NCBI GenBank assembly: GCA_934726455.1
Contig: CAKVDS010000006.1
Location: 7,147-71,146, forward strand
From: an uncultured Bacteroidales bacterium
GTDB lineage: Bacteria; Bacteroidota; Bacteroidia; Bacteroidales; UBA932
Length of the DNA: 64,000 bases
Direction: 5' to 3'
Positions 8,406 to 17,171 of this stretch are shown here, one piece after another. Every line of letters starts with the position of its first letter. The first letter of the stretch is position 1. Below the pieces are notes generated by a model, which was not told where the DNA came from, did no database searches, and saw only the letters and a list, made by a program, of their open reading frames with translations. The position numbers and the translations under genes are program-made.

Positions 8406-9058
8406 TATACGAACATCCCGTCTTTCATCTCAAGCCTGCGGTCGCAGAGAGAAGCGAGCTGCGGGTCGTGAGTCACGATTATGATAGTCTGCCCTATAGT
8501 GTCCCGTAAGTTGAGAAATATCTTGTGTATCTCCTGTTTTGTGACGGAGTCGAGGTTGCCTGTCGGCTCATCGGCGAACAGCACGGATGGACGGTTGATG
8601 ATGGCTCTCGCTATGGCTGTGCGCTGTTGTTCCCCGCCTGAGAGCTCTGAGGGCTTGTGCCCTGTTCTCTCTTCGAGACCGAGGTTTTTGAGCAGCCTGA
8701 GCGCCTCCGCCTTGGCGGTGGATGCCGGAGTCCCGGCTATCAGAGCCGGGATCATCACATTTTCCAGTGCGGTGAACTCGGGCAGCAGATGATGCGCCTG
8801 GAATACGAATCCTATTTTGCGTCCACGGAATGTCGCCAGCTCATCGCTGCGGAGTTTAAGCACGTCTTCTCCGTCTATCTTGAGGCTTCCCCTGTCCGGG
8901 CTTGAGAGGGTGCCCAGTATCTGGAGCAGGGTTGACTTGCCTGTGCCTGATGCTCCCATTATTGAGACGGTCTCGGCAGCGTCCGCGCTGAAATCAATCC
9001 CTTTCAGTACTTCAAGCTTTCCGAAACTCTTGTGAATATCGTGTGCTTCAATGATCAT
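8405..9058 (-). CDS. lolD: ABC transporter ATP-binding protein, LolD/MacB type
   Basis: This 217-residue ATPase has all ABC motifs: Walker A G-A-S-G-T-G-K-S (35-42), signature L-S-G-G-E-Q-Q-R, Walker B V-L-F-A-D-E-P-T-G-N-L-D and the H-loop V-T-H-D. The F-V-F-Q-A-H-H-L-L-P-E-F-T Q-loop and overall size are typical of LolD, which powers extraction of lipoproteins from the inner membrane, and of the related MacB/FtsE group. No permease gene lies beside it, as is common for lolD in Bacteroidota, so the partner must be elsewhere. LolD is the likeliest identity, but MacB-type export cannot be excluded. Confidence 0.8.
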   Translation of the reverse strand: MIIEAHDIHKSFGKLEVLKGIDFSADAAETVSIMGASGTGKSTLLQILGTLSSPDRGSLKIDGEDVLKLRSDELATFRGRKIGFVFQAHHLLPEFTALENVMIPALIAGTPASTAKAEALRLLKNLGLEERTGHKPSELSGGEQQRTAIARAIINRPSVLFADEPTGNLDSVTKQEIHKIFLNLRDTIGQTIIIVTHDPQLASLCDRRLEMKDGMFV

Positions 9059-9108
9059 TACTCAAAGATAGGTTCAGTTTGTAAATTATCCAAAAACTGG
9101 CGGATTAT

Positions 9109-9139
9109 TTTGTTTTTTCGCAAAAGGTCTTTATATTTG
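9109..9139 (+). promoter_or_regulatory. Bacteroidota-type promoter of tRNA-Pro
   Basis: TTTG (9109-9112), a 19-bp spacer and TATATTTG (9132-9139) match the -33/-7 consensus exactly. They sit 20 bp before the tRNA. Confidence 0.8.
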
Positions 9140-9159
9140 CAGTCCCATTCAAGGGAATT

Positions 9160-9233
9160 CGGGGTGTGGCGCAGTTGGCTAGCGCATCTGGTTTGGGACC
9201 AGAGGGTCCTGTGTTCGAGTCACAGTACCCCGA
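9160..9233 (+). tRNA. tRNA-Pro (anticodon UGG)
   Basis: The 74-nt cloverleaf folds fully. The acceptor stem CGGGGTG pairs with TACCCCG (9226-9232), followed by discriminator A. The anticodon stem TCTGG/CCAGA surrounds the loop TTTGGGA with anticodon TGG at 9194-9196. The T-arm is CTGTG-TTCGAGT-CACAG. The 3' CCA is not encoded. It has its own promoter upstream and a terminator directly downstream. Confidence 0.97.
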
Positions 9234-9239
9234 CATTTG

Positions 9240-9269
9240 AGGACTGGCTTTCAAAGGCCAGTCCTTTTT
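9240..9269 (+). terminator. Intrinsic terminator of the tRNA-Pro transcript
   Basis: GGACTGGC and GCCAGTCC form a perfect 8-bp stem around an 8-nt loop and are followed by TTTTT. Confidence 0.88.
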
Positions 9270-9272
9270 GTT

Positions 9273-9280
9273 TATATTTG
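9273..9280 (+). promoter_or_regulatory. -7 box TATATTTG abutting the next start codon
   Basis: TATATTTG ends 4 nt before the ATG at 9285, so transcription would start at or next to the start codon and give a leaderless mRNA. No TTTG is seen 19 bp upstream. Confidence 0.45.
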
Positions 9281-9284
9281 CGTC

Positions 9285-11258
9285 ATGAACAAGGAGACTC
9301 ACTACCCGGAAGGGAGCATATACAGGATAGATTATTTCGCCCTGCTGCTTTGCATGGCGGTGGCGCATCTGGTGATAGGCAATCCGTTTTTCGGAGCTGC
9401 CGTGTATCTTTTCGCCAATATCGTCAAGGCTTTCCTTCTCTGCAATCTGGCCAGACTCCGGCATCGTGGAGGCAATCACTATTTTTCCTCCCTGCTGATG
9501 GCGCTTGTCGCGCTTGGCGGCATGGCGGTGGCTTTTCTTTATCCTCCTCTGATGGGGCGGCCCGATGCGAATTATGTCTCTTTGTTCGTACTCGCGCTTA
9601 TGCTTAGAGACTATCTCTGCTCCAGTCCGCTCACTGCGGATGAGCATAAAGTCTCGCGTTGGCTGTATCTGGTGCTTGTCCAGTTTTGTTTTGATGCGGT
9701 CTGCGTATACATGCTCTATGGGAGGGTTGCGGACCAGTATCTGCTTCCGTTCTCTGGCATGGTGGTGTTGACCGGCGTCATCAAACTCTTCTTTCCGGAG
9801 AAAAATGTCAGGGTGGACAGTGTCCTTGAGAACAAGTTCGAGGCTTTTGCATCCTACAGGCTCTTTGAAGACATGAGTCTGTATTCTACCATTGCCCTCA
9901 ATGTGGGGGTGATGGTGTTTTTCTTGTTCGTGCTGTTTCCTGCGGGGTCGATGTTTGACCGCAAAGTTTATATAGGTTTGTGCGTGTGGCTTTTGGCGAT
10001 ATATTCAGTGCTCTTTATTTCTTCCCTGTTTATTCGCCGCCGGCTTCCGGGGCTCGCCCTTGCGGAATTCATATTGGGGGCTGTCACGTGGTGTCTCGGA
10101 GCGGTACTGATGTTCCGGGAGAACGGGCTTGTGGCCAAGATGATATGGACAGCCGTATGGGGAATAGGAATGGCACTGATATTTTCGGCCATCCGGAAGT
10201 TCCATCTTGATTTTGAGGCTGTGGGGAGTCTTGTCGACGGGGGGCTTGACAAGACCGGCCTTGAGATCAGCAACACTATCACGGCTACTGTGGCATCCAT
10301 AGGCTCTTCTGTCATCATGCTGATACTTATGGCGGTCTATACTTTTGCCCTTCCGCTCAGGCCGGCGTCGGCAAAGGTGGGGATATGGACACTTCAGATT
10401 CCCGTGGCTTTCATGCTTGTCGCCATTTTCTTCGCGTTCCGGCAGCCGTTCGATTACCGCAACCGCGAGAAGTTGATGAAATTCATCGAGTCCCGCTCCA
10501 AGACCGAGCAGATGCGGGAGAATCTTCAAGGCCTTTTTGTCAGCAAATACAGGATGCGCTTCGGCGTGAAGATACTCTGTACCTTGGCGCGTCCGTTTTT
10601 CCACTTGAAAGTCTCCGGCCGGGAGAATCTGCGTCGGGATGATTATCCGTCCGTTTTCGTCTGCAACCACGGGTTTATCTACGGCCCTATCTCGGCGGTC
10701 ATCTACCTTCCGACCTATTTCCGTCCCTGGATACATAATGTGATGCTCGACAGGCAGACGGCATACCGCGAGATGTCCAAGTCTCTGGCTTTTCTCAAAA
10801 AGTTTATGGGCAAGCGTCTTGGGGGCTGGTTTATCCGGCAGCTCACGCGGGCTACTTGCTGGGCTCTCAACTCTTGCAACCCGATTCCGGTGGTGCGCGG
10901 TGCTTCCAGAGACGTGATGAGCACGTTCAACGAAAGTTTGAAGGCATTGGAGGACGGGGACAACATCTTGATATTCCCGGAGAAACCACGCAACCTGCTG
11001 AAAGCGGTCCCGGACTCTGAATATAAGGCCGACAATGTCCGTACGTTCTATACAGGGTTCGCCCACATCGGCAAGATGTATTTCGACCGTACGGGAAAGT
11101 CCTTGCTGTTTTATCCGCTTTTCTCGGACCGGGCGACCCGCAGTTTCAAGATAGGCAAGCCGGTGGCCTATAATTCCGGCCTCGAATCGCATGAGAGCAA
11201 GCGCGTCCTCGCCGAACAGCTTCAGGAGGGGATGGAGGAGCTTATAAGCGGGCGCTGA
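9285..11258 (+). CDS. Multi-spanning membrane protein with C-terminal PlsC-type acyltransferase domain
   Basis: This 657-residue protein has about ten or more hydrophobic segments over residues 15-400, followed by a soluble domain of the PlsC/LPLAT type (about 440-645). In that domain N-H at 461-462 (V-C-N-H-G-F-I-Y-G-P) sits where active enzymes have NHx4D, and F-P-E-K-P-R at 564-569 matches the usual FPEGxR block. The Asp of Hx4D is replaced by Gly. The layout recalls the lysophospholipid flippase-acyltransferase fusions (LplT-Aas), so a role in phospholipid remodelling at the inner membrane is plausible but inferred. The ATG at 9285 is favoured because the frame before it runs through the tRNA terminator. 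Confidence 0.75.
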   Translation: MNKETHYPEGSIYRIDYFALLLCMAVAHLVIGNPFFGAAVYLFANIVKAFLLCNLARLRHRGGNHYFSSLLMALVALGGMAVAFLYPPLMGRPDANYVSLFVLALMLRDYLCSSPLTADEHKVSRWLYLVLVQFCFDAVCVYMLYGRVADQYLLPFSGMVVLTGVIKLFFPEKNVRVDSVLENKFEAFASYRLFEDMSLYSTIALNVGVMVFFLFVLFPAGSMFDRKVYIGLCVWLLAIYSVLFISSLFIRRRLPGLALAEFILGAVTWCLGAVLMFRENGLVAKMIWTAVWGIGMALIFSAIRKFHLDFEAVGSLVDGGLDKTGLEISNTITATVASIGSSVIMLILMAVYTFALPLRPASAKVGIWTLQIPVAFMLVAIFFAFRQPFDYRNREKLMKFIESRSKTEQMRENLQGLFVSKYRMRFGVKILCTLARPFFHLKVSGRENLRRDDYPSVFVCNHGFIYGPISAVIYLPTYFRPWIHNVMLDRQTAYREMSKSLAFLKKFMGKRLGGWFIRQLTRATCWALNSCNPIPVVRGASRDVMSTFNESLKALEDGDNILIFPEKPRNLLKAVPDSEYKADNVRTFYTGFAHIGKMYFDRTGKSLLFYPLFSDRATRSFKIGKPVAYNSGLESHESKRVLAEQLQEGMEELISGR

Positions 11259-11301
11259 TAATCATCTTCCCGGTGCCGTTCGCTTAGTGCAGGCCGGTTC
11301 T

Positions 11302-11427
11302 GTCCGGCAGGAAGCCGTTTCCCCGGACGAATTATCTTTTTTCGCGGTTTGTCCGGCCAGAAGGCCTCTCGCCGGACAAAGCCCTCTTCGGAAACCGTTT
11401 GTCCAGTAAAACCGGGTTCTGCCGGAC
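11302..11427 (-). repeat. REP cluster A: three 27-nt palindromes, inverted relative to cluster B
   Basis: Three hairpins at 11302-11328, 11351-11377 and 11401-11427 share GTCC(G)G-N15-CCGGAC arms with 49-50 bp spacing. Read on the minus strand, the whole 126 bp differs from cluster B (17671-17796) at only three positions, linkers included. It lies between the acyltransferase gene and the transketolase terminator, outside any gene. The rest of 11259-11512 holds only this cluster and that terminator. Confidence 0.9.
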
Positions 11428-11447
11428 AAAACAAAAGCCCCCGAATC

Positions 11448-11488
11448 ATAAAAATAATCCGCGGCGGCTTTTTGCAGCCGCAGCGGAT
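11448..11488 (-). terminator. Intrinsic terminator of the transketolase operon
   Basis: On the minus strand ATCCGC-T-GCGGCT pairs with AGCCGC-C-GCGGAT (13 positions, one mismatch) around a GCAAAA loop. A T-rich tail follows. Confidence 0.88.
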
Positions 11489-11512
11489 CATCTGAAACCC
11501 TGAATAGGGGGA

Positions 11513-12469
11513 TTATTTCTTGCGCGCGATGGCCTTCTTGGCTGCCTCGGCGATGTGGGCAGCATCAAGACCGTAGGCCTTCATCAACTCAGCCGGTGTT
11601 CCGGACTGGCCGAAACGGTCTTTGCCGTTGACGAACTCAAGGGCTGCCGGAGCATTGGCGGCAAGCACACCTGCGACAGCCTCGCCGAGGCCGCCGGCCA
11701 TATTATGCTCTTCTGCTACGACGGCGCAGCCAGTCTTGGCCACAGACTCGATGATGGTCTTCTCGTCAAGAGGCTTGACGGTGGCGACGTTGAGGATCTC
11801 TGCGCTTATGCCTTCAGCCTCAAGGGCTTCGGCTGCCTGAAGAGCCTCCCATACAAGGTGGCCGCAGCAGATAAGGGTCACATCGGTACCTTCATTAAGA
11901 TTGTAGATCTTGCCGATTTCGAACGGCTCGTCCGCACCAGTAAAATTCGGCACAGAAGGACGGCCGAAGCGCAGATATACAGGGCCTTCAAACTTGGCGG
12001 CGGCGATAGTGGCGTTCTTGGTCTGGTTGTAGTCGCAAGGCACGAGCACTGTCATGCCCGGAAGCGCACGCATAAGGGCGAGGTCTTCCATCGTCTGATG
12101 GGTGGCACCGTCCTCTCCGAGGGTGATTCCGGCATGTGAGGATGCAATCTTGACATTCGTGTGTCCGTAAGCGACTTCCTGACGGAGCTGGTCATAGACA
12201 CGGCCTGTCACAAACTCTGCAAATGAGCCGATGAACGGCACTTTGCCTGTGATGGCAAGTCCTGCGGCCACTCCGACCATGTTGGCCTCGGCGATGCCGC
12301 ACTGGATGAATCTCTCCGGGAACTCTTTCTGGAACGCGCCCATCTTGAGTGAGCCCTTGAGGTCGGCCGTAAGGGCAAGCACGCGGTCATCTGCGCGGCC
12401 TGCAAGCACGAGTCCCTCACCGAAACCGCTGCGGGTATCGATTTTGCCTGTATCAATATATTTCTTCAT
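11513..12469 (-). CDS. Transketolase, C-terminal subunit
   Basis: This 318-residue protein holds the pyrimidine-binding and C-terminal domains of transketolase. These domains are fused to the ThDP diphosphate domain in the E. coli enzyme but split in many archaea and bacteria. Typical segments are L-T-A-D-L-K-G-S, the glutamate-containing C-G-I-A-E-A-N-M-V-G-V-A-A-G-L (Glu activates ThDP), and H-A-G-I-T-L-G-E-D-G-A-T-H-Q. The ATG at 12469 lies 1 bp downstream of the stop of the partner gene, so the two halves are made together in equal amounts. The role is two-carbon transfer in the non-oxidative pentose phosphate pathway. Confidence 0.9.
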   Translation of the reverse strand: MKKYIDTGKIDTRSGFGEGLVLAGRADDRVLALTADLKGSLKMGAFQKEFPERFIQCGIAEANMVGVAAGLAITGKVPFIGSFAEFVTGRVYDQLRQEVAYGHTNVKIASSHAGITLGEDGATHQTMEDLALMRALPGMTVLVPCDYNQTKNATIAAAKFEGPVYLRFGRPSVPNFTGADEPFEIGKIYNLNEGTDVTLICCGHLVWEALQAAEALEAEGISAEILNVATVKPLDEKTIIESVAKTGCAVVAEEHNMAGGLGEAVAGVLAANAPAALEFVNGKDRFGQSGTPAELMKAYGLDAAHIAEAAKKAIARKK

Positions 12470-12470
12470 A

Positions 12471-13310
12471 CTAATAATCTCCTAATGTTTCAGGTAACTG
12501 CTTGAGGGCCTCCTCGCACTGCTCTGCTGACGGAGCCTTGCCGTGCCATGCGTTGGTACCGCACATGAAGTCGACGCCATAGCCCATCTGTGTCTTGAAA
12601 AGTATCATCTTAGGCTTGCCGTCAGCATTGTGCGCAAGCTTGAAAGCATCAAGGATGCTCTGATAGTCGTTGCCGTCAGCGATGATGACATCCCAGCCGA
12701 AAGCTCCCCACTTCTCGCTCAGATCCTCGACACCTGTGATGGAGGTGGTAGGACCGTCGATCTGCTGGCCGTTCCAGTCGGTGAAGGCGATGAGATTGTC
12801 CACCTTGTGGTGCTGAGCCCACATTCCGGCCTCCCAAATCTGACCTTCCTCGCTCTCGCCGTCGCCGCAGAGGCAGTATACACGGGTGTCGTCACCTGCC
12901 ATCTTCTTGCCGAGGGCGATGCCGGCGGCTACAGAAAGGCCTTGTCCGAGAGAACCTGATGGTTTGAACACGCCCGGGAGGGAGTCTGTGATGCACGGAT
13001 GTCCCTGAAGACGGCTTCCGAACTTGCGGAGGGTTCCCAACTCATGTACAGGGAAATAGCCGGCGCGGGCGAGTTCAGCATAAAGTACCGGTGCAAGGTG
13101 TCCGGCGGAAAGGATGAAAACATCCTGATCCTTGCCGCTGCGTGTCCATGTCTTCGGGTCATGCTTCATCTCGTTGAAATAAAGAGTCGTCATCACATCC
13201 GTGATGCCGAGCGATCCGCCCGGGTGGCCGGACTTGGCCGCAGTCACCATCCTTACGATGTCCCTGCGAACCTGGGAGGAAATCTTTGAAAGTTCTTCGA
13301 TTGTTGCCAT
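12471..13310 (-). CDS. Transketolase, N-terminal (ThDP-binding) subunit
   Basis: This 279-residue protein carries the diphosphate-binding domain of transketolase. S-G-H-P-G-G-S-L-G-I lies near residue 27, and the ThDP/Mg motif runs from G-D-G-E-S-E-E-G-Q-I-W-E-A to D-N-L-I-A-F-T-D-W-N. K-P-S-G-S-L-G-Q-G-L-S-V-A-A-G is also typical. Together with the downstream gene it forms an alpha2beta2-type split enzyme. The start at 13310 is 38 bp below a -7 box TAACTTTG on the minus strand. The pair forms a two-gene operon ended by the terminator at 11448-11488. Confidence 0.9.
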   Translation of the reverse strand: MATIEELSKISSQVRRDIVRMVTAAKSGHPGGSLGITDVMTTLYFNEMKHDPKTWTRSGKDQDVFILSAGHLAPVLYAELARAGYFPVHELGTLRKFGSRLQGHPCITDSLPGVFKPSGSLGQGLSVAAGIALGKKMAGDDTRVYCLCGDGESEEGQIWEAGMWAQHHKVDNLIAFTDWNGQQIDGPTTSITGVEDLSEKWGAFGWDVIIADGNDYQSILDAFKLAHNADGKPKMILFKTQMGYGVDFMCGTNAWHGKAPSAEQCEEALKQLPETLGDY

Positions 13311-13348
13311 ATAATTATGTTGTGTATTAAGTCAGAACATAAGGGACA

Positions 13349-13356
13349 CAAAGTTA
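13349..13356 (-). promoter_or_regulatory. -7 box TAACTTTG for the transketolase operon
   Basis: The minus strand reads TAACTTTG, matching TAnnTTTG, 38 bp before the start codon. No -33 element at 19-20 bp spacing was recognised. Confidence 0.45.
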
Positions 13357-13375
13357 AGAATAAAAATTGATTTCT

Positions 13376-13383
13376 TATCTTTG
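13376..13383 (+). promoter_or_regulatory. -7 box TATCTTTG for lepA
   Basis: TATCTTTG ends 8 nt before the first lepA ATG and predicts a leader of only a few nucleotides. It diverges from the transketolase promoter within 30 bp. Confidence 0.5.
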
Positions 13384-13391
13384 CATCTTGT

Positions 13392-15188
13392 ATGAAAATG
13401 AAGAGCATAAGAAACTTTTGCATCATAGCGCATATCGACCACGGCAAGAGCACCTTGGCCGACAGGCTGCTTGAACTGACCAGAACCCTCGGAGCCCGTG
13501 ACATGGAGAATCAGGTCCTTGACGACATGGATCTCGAGAGAGAAAAGGGCATAACCATCAAGAGCCACGCCATCCAGATGATCCACACATACAAGGGCGA
13601 ACAGTACAAACTCAACCTGATCGACACCCCGGGCCATGTGGACTTCTCATACGAGGTCTCCCGTTCCATAGCCTCCTGCGAGGGGGCTTTGCTTGTGGTT
13701 GACGCATCCCAAGGGGTGCAGGCGCAGACCATTTCCAACCTGTATATGGCTATCGACCATGGACTTGAGATCATCCCTGTGCTCAACAAGATAGACATGG
13801 AGTCCGCGCAAGTGGAACTCGTCACGGACGAAATCTGCGATCTGATCGGCTGCAAGCCGGAGGATGTGTTCAAGGTCTCAGCGCGCACCGGAGAGGGTGT
13901 AGCCCCGATTCTGGACGCCATAGTCGAGAAGATCCCTTCGCCGCAAGGCGACCCTCAAGCACCGCTTCAGGCCCTCATCTTCGACTCGGTGTTCAACTCG
14001 TTCCGTGGAGTGATAGCTTACTTCAAAGTCAAGAACGGCAGCATCCGCAAGGGTGACAAGGTGAAGTTCTTTGCCACCGGGATGGAATATGAAGTTGAGG
14101 AGGTGGGACACTTGAAAATGAAGTTGATACCATGCGAGGAAGTCGGATGCGGGGATGTGGGGTATGTCATCACGGGCATCAAGAGTGCCGCCGAGGTCAA
14201 GGTCGGTGACACCATCACACATGTGGCCCGTCCGTGCAGCGAGGCCATAGCCGGATTCGAGGAGGTGAAGCCTATGGTGTTCGCCGGCATGTATCCGGTG
14301 CAGGCTGACAAGTTCGAAGAACTGCGTTCCGTGCTTGAGAAGTTCCAGCTCAACGATGCCTCGTTCGTCTATGAGCCGGAGAGTTCCCTTGCCCTCGGTT
14401 CCGGATTCCGCTGCGGTTTTCTCGGACTGCTGCACCTTGAGATCGTGCAGGAGAGGCTGTTCCGTGAATTTGACATGGATGTGATAACCACCGTTCCCAA
14501 CGTTTCTTACAAGGTCTACACCACGCAGGGGGAGGTGATCGATGTGCACAACCCTTCAGGCTTGCCCGCCCAGACCATGATAGACCATATCGAAGAGCCG
14601 TACATCAGGGCGCAGATCATCTCCAAGTCCGAGTTCTTCGGGCCGATAATGAAACTATGCCTTGACCGGCGCGGCACCCTCATCGGTCAGCATTACATCA
14701 CTGCCGACAGGGTCGAACTGAGCTACGACATGCCTTTGTCTGAAATCGTGTTCGATTTCTACGACAAGCTCAAGACCATCTCCAAGGGTTACGCCTCATT
14801 CGACTACCATATCATCGGTTTCCGTCCGGCGAAGCTCGTCAAACTTGACATCCTACTCAACGGGGAGCCTGCCGACGCCCTATCGACCCTTATTCACGAA
14901 GACAATGCCTACGACTTCGGACGAAAGATGTGCGTCAAGCTCAAGGATCTCATCCCGCGCCAGCAGTTCGATATCCCTGTGCAGGCCGCAATCGGAGCGA
15001 AAATCATAGCTCGCGAGACTGTCAAGCAGGTGCGTAAGGATGTGACCGCCAAGTGTTACGGAGGTGATGTGACCCGTAAGCGCAAACTCCTCGAGAAGCA
15101 GAAAGAAGGCAAAAAAAGAATGCGCCAGATCGGAACCGTGCAGGTGCCTCAAAGCGCATTCATGGCAGTCCTCAAGCTTGACTCTTAG
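13392..15188 (+). CDS. lepA: Elongation factor 4 (LepA)
   Basis: This 598-residue translational GTPase binds ribosomes and is linked to back-translocation and 30S biogenesis. It has the G1 motif A-H-I-D-H-G-K-S-T, the G2/G3 region R-E-K-G-I-T-I-K and D-T-P-G-H-V-D-F, and N-K-I-D (G4). The LepA-specific C-terminal domain ends R-Q-I-G-T-V-Q-V-P-Q-S-A-F-M-A-V-L. Length matches the family. Two in-frame ATGs (13392, 13398) compete; the second gives the common beginning MKSIRNFCIIAHIDHG, and there is no Shine-Dalgarno sequence to decide. Its stop overlaps that of the convergent P-type ATPase gene (TTAG, 15185-15188), leaving no room for a terminator. Confidence 0.94.
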   Translation: MKMKSIRNFCIIAHIDHGKSTLADRLLELTRTLGARDMENQVLDDMDLEREKGITIKSHAIQMIHTYKGEQYKLNLIDTPGHVDFSYEVSRSIASCEGALLVVDASQGVQAQTISNLYMAIDHGLEIIPVLNKIDMESAQVELVTDEICDLIGCKPEDVFKVSARTGEGVAPILDAIVEKIPSPQGDPQAPLQALIFDSVFNSFRGVIAYFKVKNGSIRKGDKVKFFATGMEYEVEEVGHLKMKLIPCEEVGCGDVGYVITGIKSAAEVKVGDTITHVARPCSEAIAGFEEVKPMVFAGMYPVQADKFEELRSVLEKFQLNDASFVYEPESSLALGSGFRCGFLGLLHLEIVQERLFREFDMDVITTVPNVSYKVYTTQGEVIDVHNPSGLPAQTMIDHIEEPYIRAQIISKSEFFGPIMKLCLDRRGTLIGQHYITADRVELSYDMPLSEIVFDFYDKLKTISKGYASFDYHIIGFRPAKLVKLDILLNGEPADALSTLIHEDNAYDFGRKMCVKLKDLIPRQQFDIPVQAAIGAKIIARETVKQVRKDVTAKCYGGDVTRKRKLLEKQKEGKKRMRQIGTVQVPQSAFMAVLKLDS

Positions 15189-17065
15189 CGCAGTGCGCGC
15201 ATGGCGTTGAGCACAGCGAGTACCGTGACACCGACATCGGCGAATACTGCCATCCACATTCCGGCAAGACCGAATCCGGCAAGGCCGAGCACAAGCAGCT
15301 TGATGCCTATTGCGAAGATGGTGTTTTCCCGTGCAATCTTCAGAGTGCGCCGTGCCACGGCTATGACCTCAGCGATTTTTGAAGGCTTGTCATCCATCAG
15401 GACAACATCGGCGGCCTCTATGGCTGCGTCGGAACCAAGTCCGCCCATTGCGATCCCGACATCTGCACGCGCAAGCACCGGGGCGTCGTTGATGCCGTCA
15501 CCGACAAAGGCTGTCTTGCGCCCGTCCGGAGTGCCGGACATTATTTTCTCCATCCATGACACCTTGTCTGCCGGGAGGAGTTCCGCGTGGTATTCATCAA
15601 TTCCGATAGTTTTGGCTACTGCTTGAGCCACATCTTCGTGGTCACCTGTCAGCATGACAGTCCGTTCTACGCCCTCTGCCTTGAGGGCGCTTATTGCCGT
15701 GGCGGCATCTTCCTTGATCTTGTCAGATATGACCACATGCCCGACATATTCTCCGTTGATGGACATGTGTATTATTGTCCCCGGTTTTTCGCACGGATGC
15801 CACTTGGCTCCGACGGCATCCATCAGTTTCGAATTACCAACGCATATCCTATCCCCGTTGACAATGGCGCAAACCCCTTGCCCAGCCACTTCCGTGACAT
15901 CCTCCACGGAGCAGCCGTCCTTCTCGGCCGGGTAGGCGTTGCGAAGAGAAACGGCAATCGGATGGGTTGAATAACGCTCGACATGTGCTGCCATGTGCAG
16001 AAATGTCTCAGGAGCTATCTTTTCAGGATGGACGACATTGACCTCGAAAACTCCTTTGGTGAGAGTTCCTGTCTTGTCGAAAACGACAGTCCCGAGCGAA
16101 GCGAGAGCCTCAAGGTAATTGGAACCCTTGACAAGGACTCCCTTGCGGGAGGCGGCACCGATACCGCCGAAAAAAGAAAGCGGCACGGAAATCACCAGAG
16201 CACAAGGGCATGATACCACCAAAAAGGTAAGAGCCCTATAAAGCCAGGTCGGAAATACAGTCTGAAAATCTCCGGACAACAGCGGAGGCAGCAGGGCCAG
16301 CACCACGGCGCATATTACCACTACCGGAGTGTAAATCCTTGCAAAACGGGTGATGAAGTTCTCGCTCCGTGACTTGTTGGACGCTGCGTGCTCTACGAGA
16401 TCAAGGATGCGGGAGGCTGTCGATTCGCCGAAAGGCTTTGTCACCTTGACGGTCAGCACTCCGCTCAGGTTGACGCAACCGGAGAATATGTCATCCCCGC
16501 AGTGCACGCTGCGCGGCACGCTCTCTCCAGTCAAGGCTACGGTGTCCAGATTGGAATTTCCCTCTGTGACAACCCCGTCCATCGGCACTCTCTCTCCCGG
16601 CTTTACCACCACGCTCTCTCCTACGGCTACATTTTCAGGACTGACTGTCAATACTTTCCCGTCACGTATCACATTCGCCGTATCGGGGCGGATGTTCATC
16701 AAGTGTGATATGGACTTGCGGCTGCGGCCCTCGGCGATGGACTCGAACAGTTCACCCACCTTGAAGAAAAGCATCACGAACACGGCCTCGGGAAACTGGT
16801 TCTCCGCTCCGGGCAGGAAGCCTATCGCGAGCGCGCCGATGGTGGCGACACTCATCAGGAAGTCCTCATCGAGAGCTTCAAGTTTGAGGATGCTCTCCCC
16901 GGCCTCCTTGAGCACATCAGCGCCGGCAACCAGATAAGGTATCAGATATATGAGAAGCAGTTGCCATGTAGGCAATGAACAAGTGCGTTCAACGGCATAA
17001 GCTGCCGCCAGCAGCAGGGCGGAAACGATAATGCGCGCGAGGTCTGTTTTTTGTTCTTTTTCCAT
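15185..17065 (-). CDS. Heavy-metal P1B-type ATPase (Zn/Cd/Pb type)
   Basis: This 626-residue inner-membrane pump should export Zn2+, Cd2+ or similar ions. P1B landmarks counted from the ATG at 17065 are the transmembrane C-P-C at 286-288 (S-C-P-C-A-L-V-I-S), the phosphorylation motif D-K-T-G-T near 330, the H-P motif S-T-H-P at about 366-369 and G-D-G-I-N-D-A-P. The S-C-P-C-A-L form with a short N-terminus fits ZntA/CadA-like pumps. There is no N-terminal HMA metal-binding domain and no cytosolic CxxC, so regulation by an attached metal sensor is absent. The start is placed at MEKEQ; an earlier in-frame start would overlap the promoter. Confidence 0.9.
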   Translation of the reverse strand: MEKEQKTDLARIIVSALLLAAAYAVERTCSLPTWQLLLIYLIPYLVAGADVLKEAGESILKLEALDEDFLMSVATIGALAIGFLPGAENQFPEAVFVMLFFKVGELFESIAEGRSRKSISHLMNIRPDTANVIRDGKVLTVSPENVAVGESVVVKPGERVPMDGVVTEGNSNLDTVALTGESVPRSVHCGDDIFSGCVNLSGVLTVKVTKPFGESTASRILDLVEHAASNKSRSENFITRFARIYTPVVVICAVVLALLPPLLSGDFQTVFPTWLYRALTFLVVSCPCALVISVPLSFFGGIGAASRKGVLVKGSNYLEALASLGTVVFDKTGTLTKGVFEVNVVHPEKIAPETFLHMAAHVERYSTHPIAVSLRNAYPAEKDGCSVEDVTEVAGQGVCAIVNGDRICVGNSKLMDAVGAKWHPCEKPGTIIHMSINGEYVGHVVISDKIKEDAATAISALKAEGVERTVMLTGDHEDVAQAVAKTIGIDEYHAELLPADKVSWMEKIMSGTPDGRKTAFVGDGINDAPVLARADVGIAMGGLGSDAAIEAADVVLMDDKPSKIAEVIAVARRTLKIARENTIFAIGIKLLVLGLAGFGLAGMWMAVFADVGVTVLAVLNAMRALR

Positions 17066-17105
17066 TGTGTATTCATTTTCGGGAAGTTGCCCGGTGTTTT
17101 CGAGG

Positions 17106-17136
17106 CAAAAGTAGATATTGCCGCAGGGCAGGGCAA
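17106..17136 (-). promoter_or_regulatory. Promoter of the metal ATPase gene
   Basis: On the minus strand TTG (17134-17136), a 20-bp spacer and TACTTTTG (17106-17113) match the -33/-7 pattern. The box ends 40 bp before the start codon. Confidence 0.6.
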
Positions 17137-17158
17137 TCATCATTTATGGGGATTTTCG

Positions 17159-17166
17159 TACCTTTG
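17159..17166 (+). promoter_or_regulatory. -7 box TACCTTTG for the YqaA-like gene
   Basis: TACCTTTG ends 5 nt before the proposed GTG start at 17172. It lies back to back with the ATPase promoter. Confidence 0.45.
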
Positions 17167-17171
17167 GCCTC

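Noticed and set aside
10005..11192. Minus-strand frame of 395 codons antisense to the acyltransferase gene
   Set aside because: It has no domain and no promoter, and the plus frame has membrane segments and PlsC motifs.
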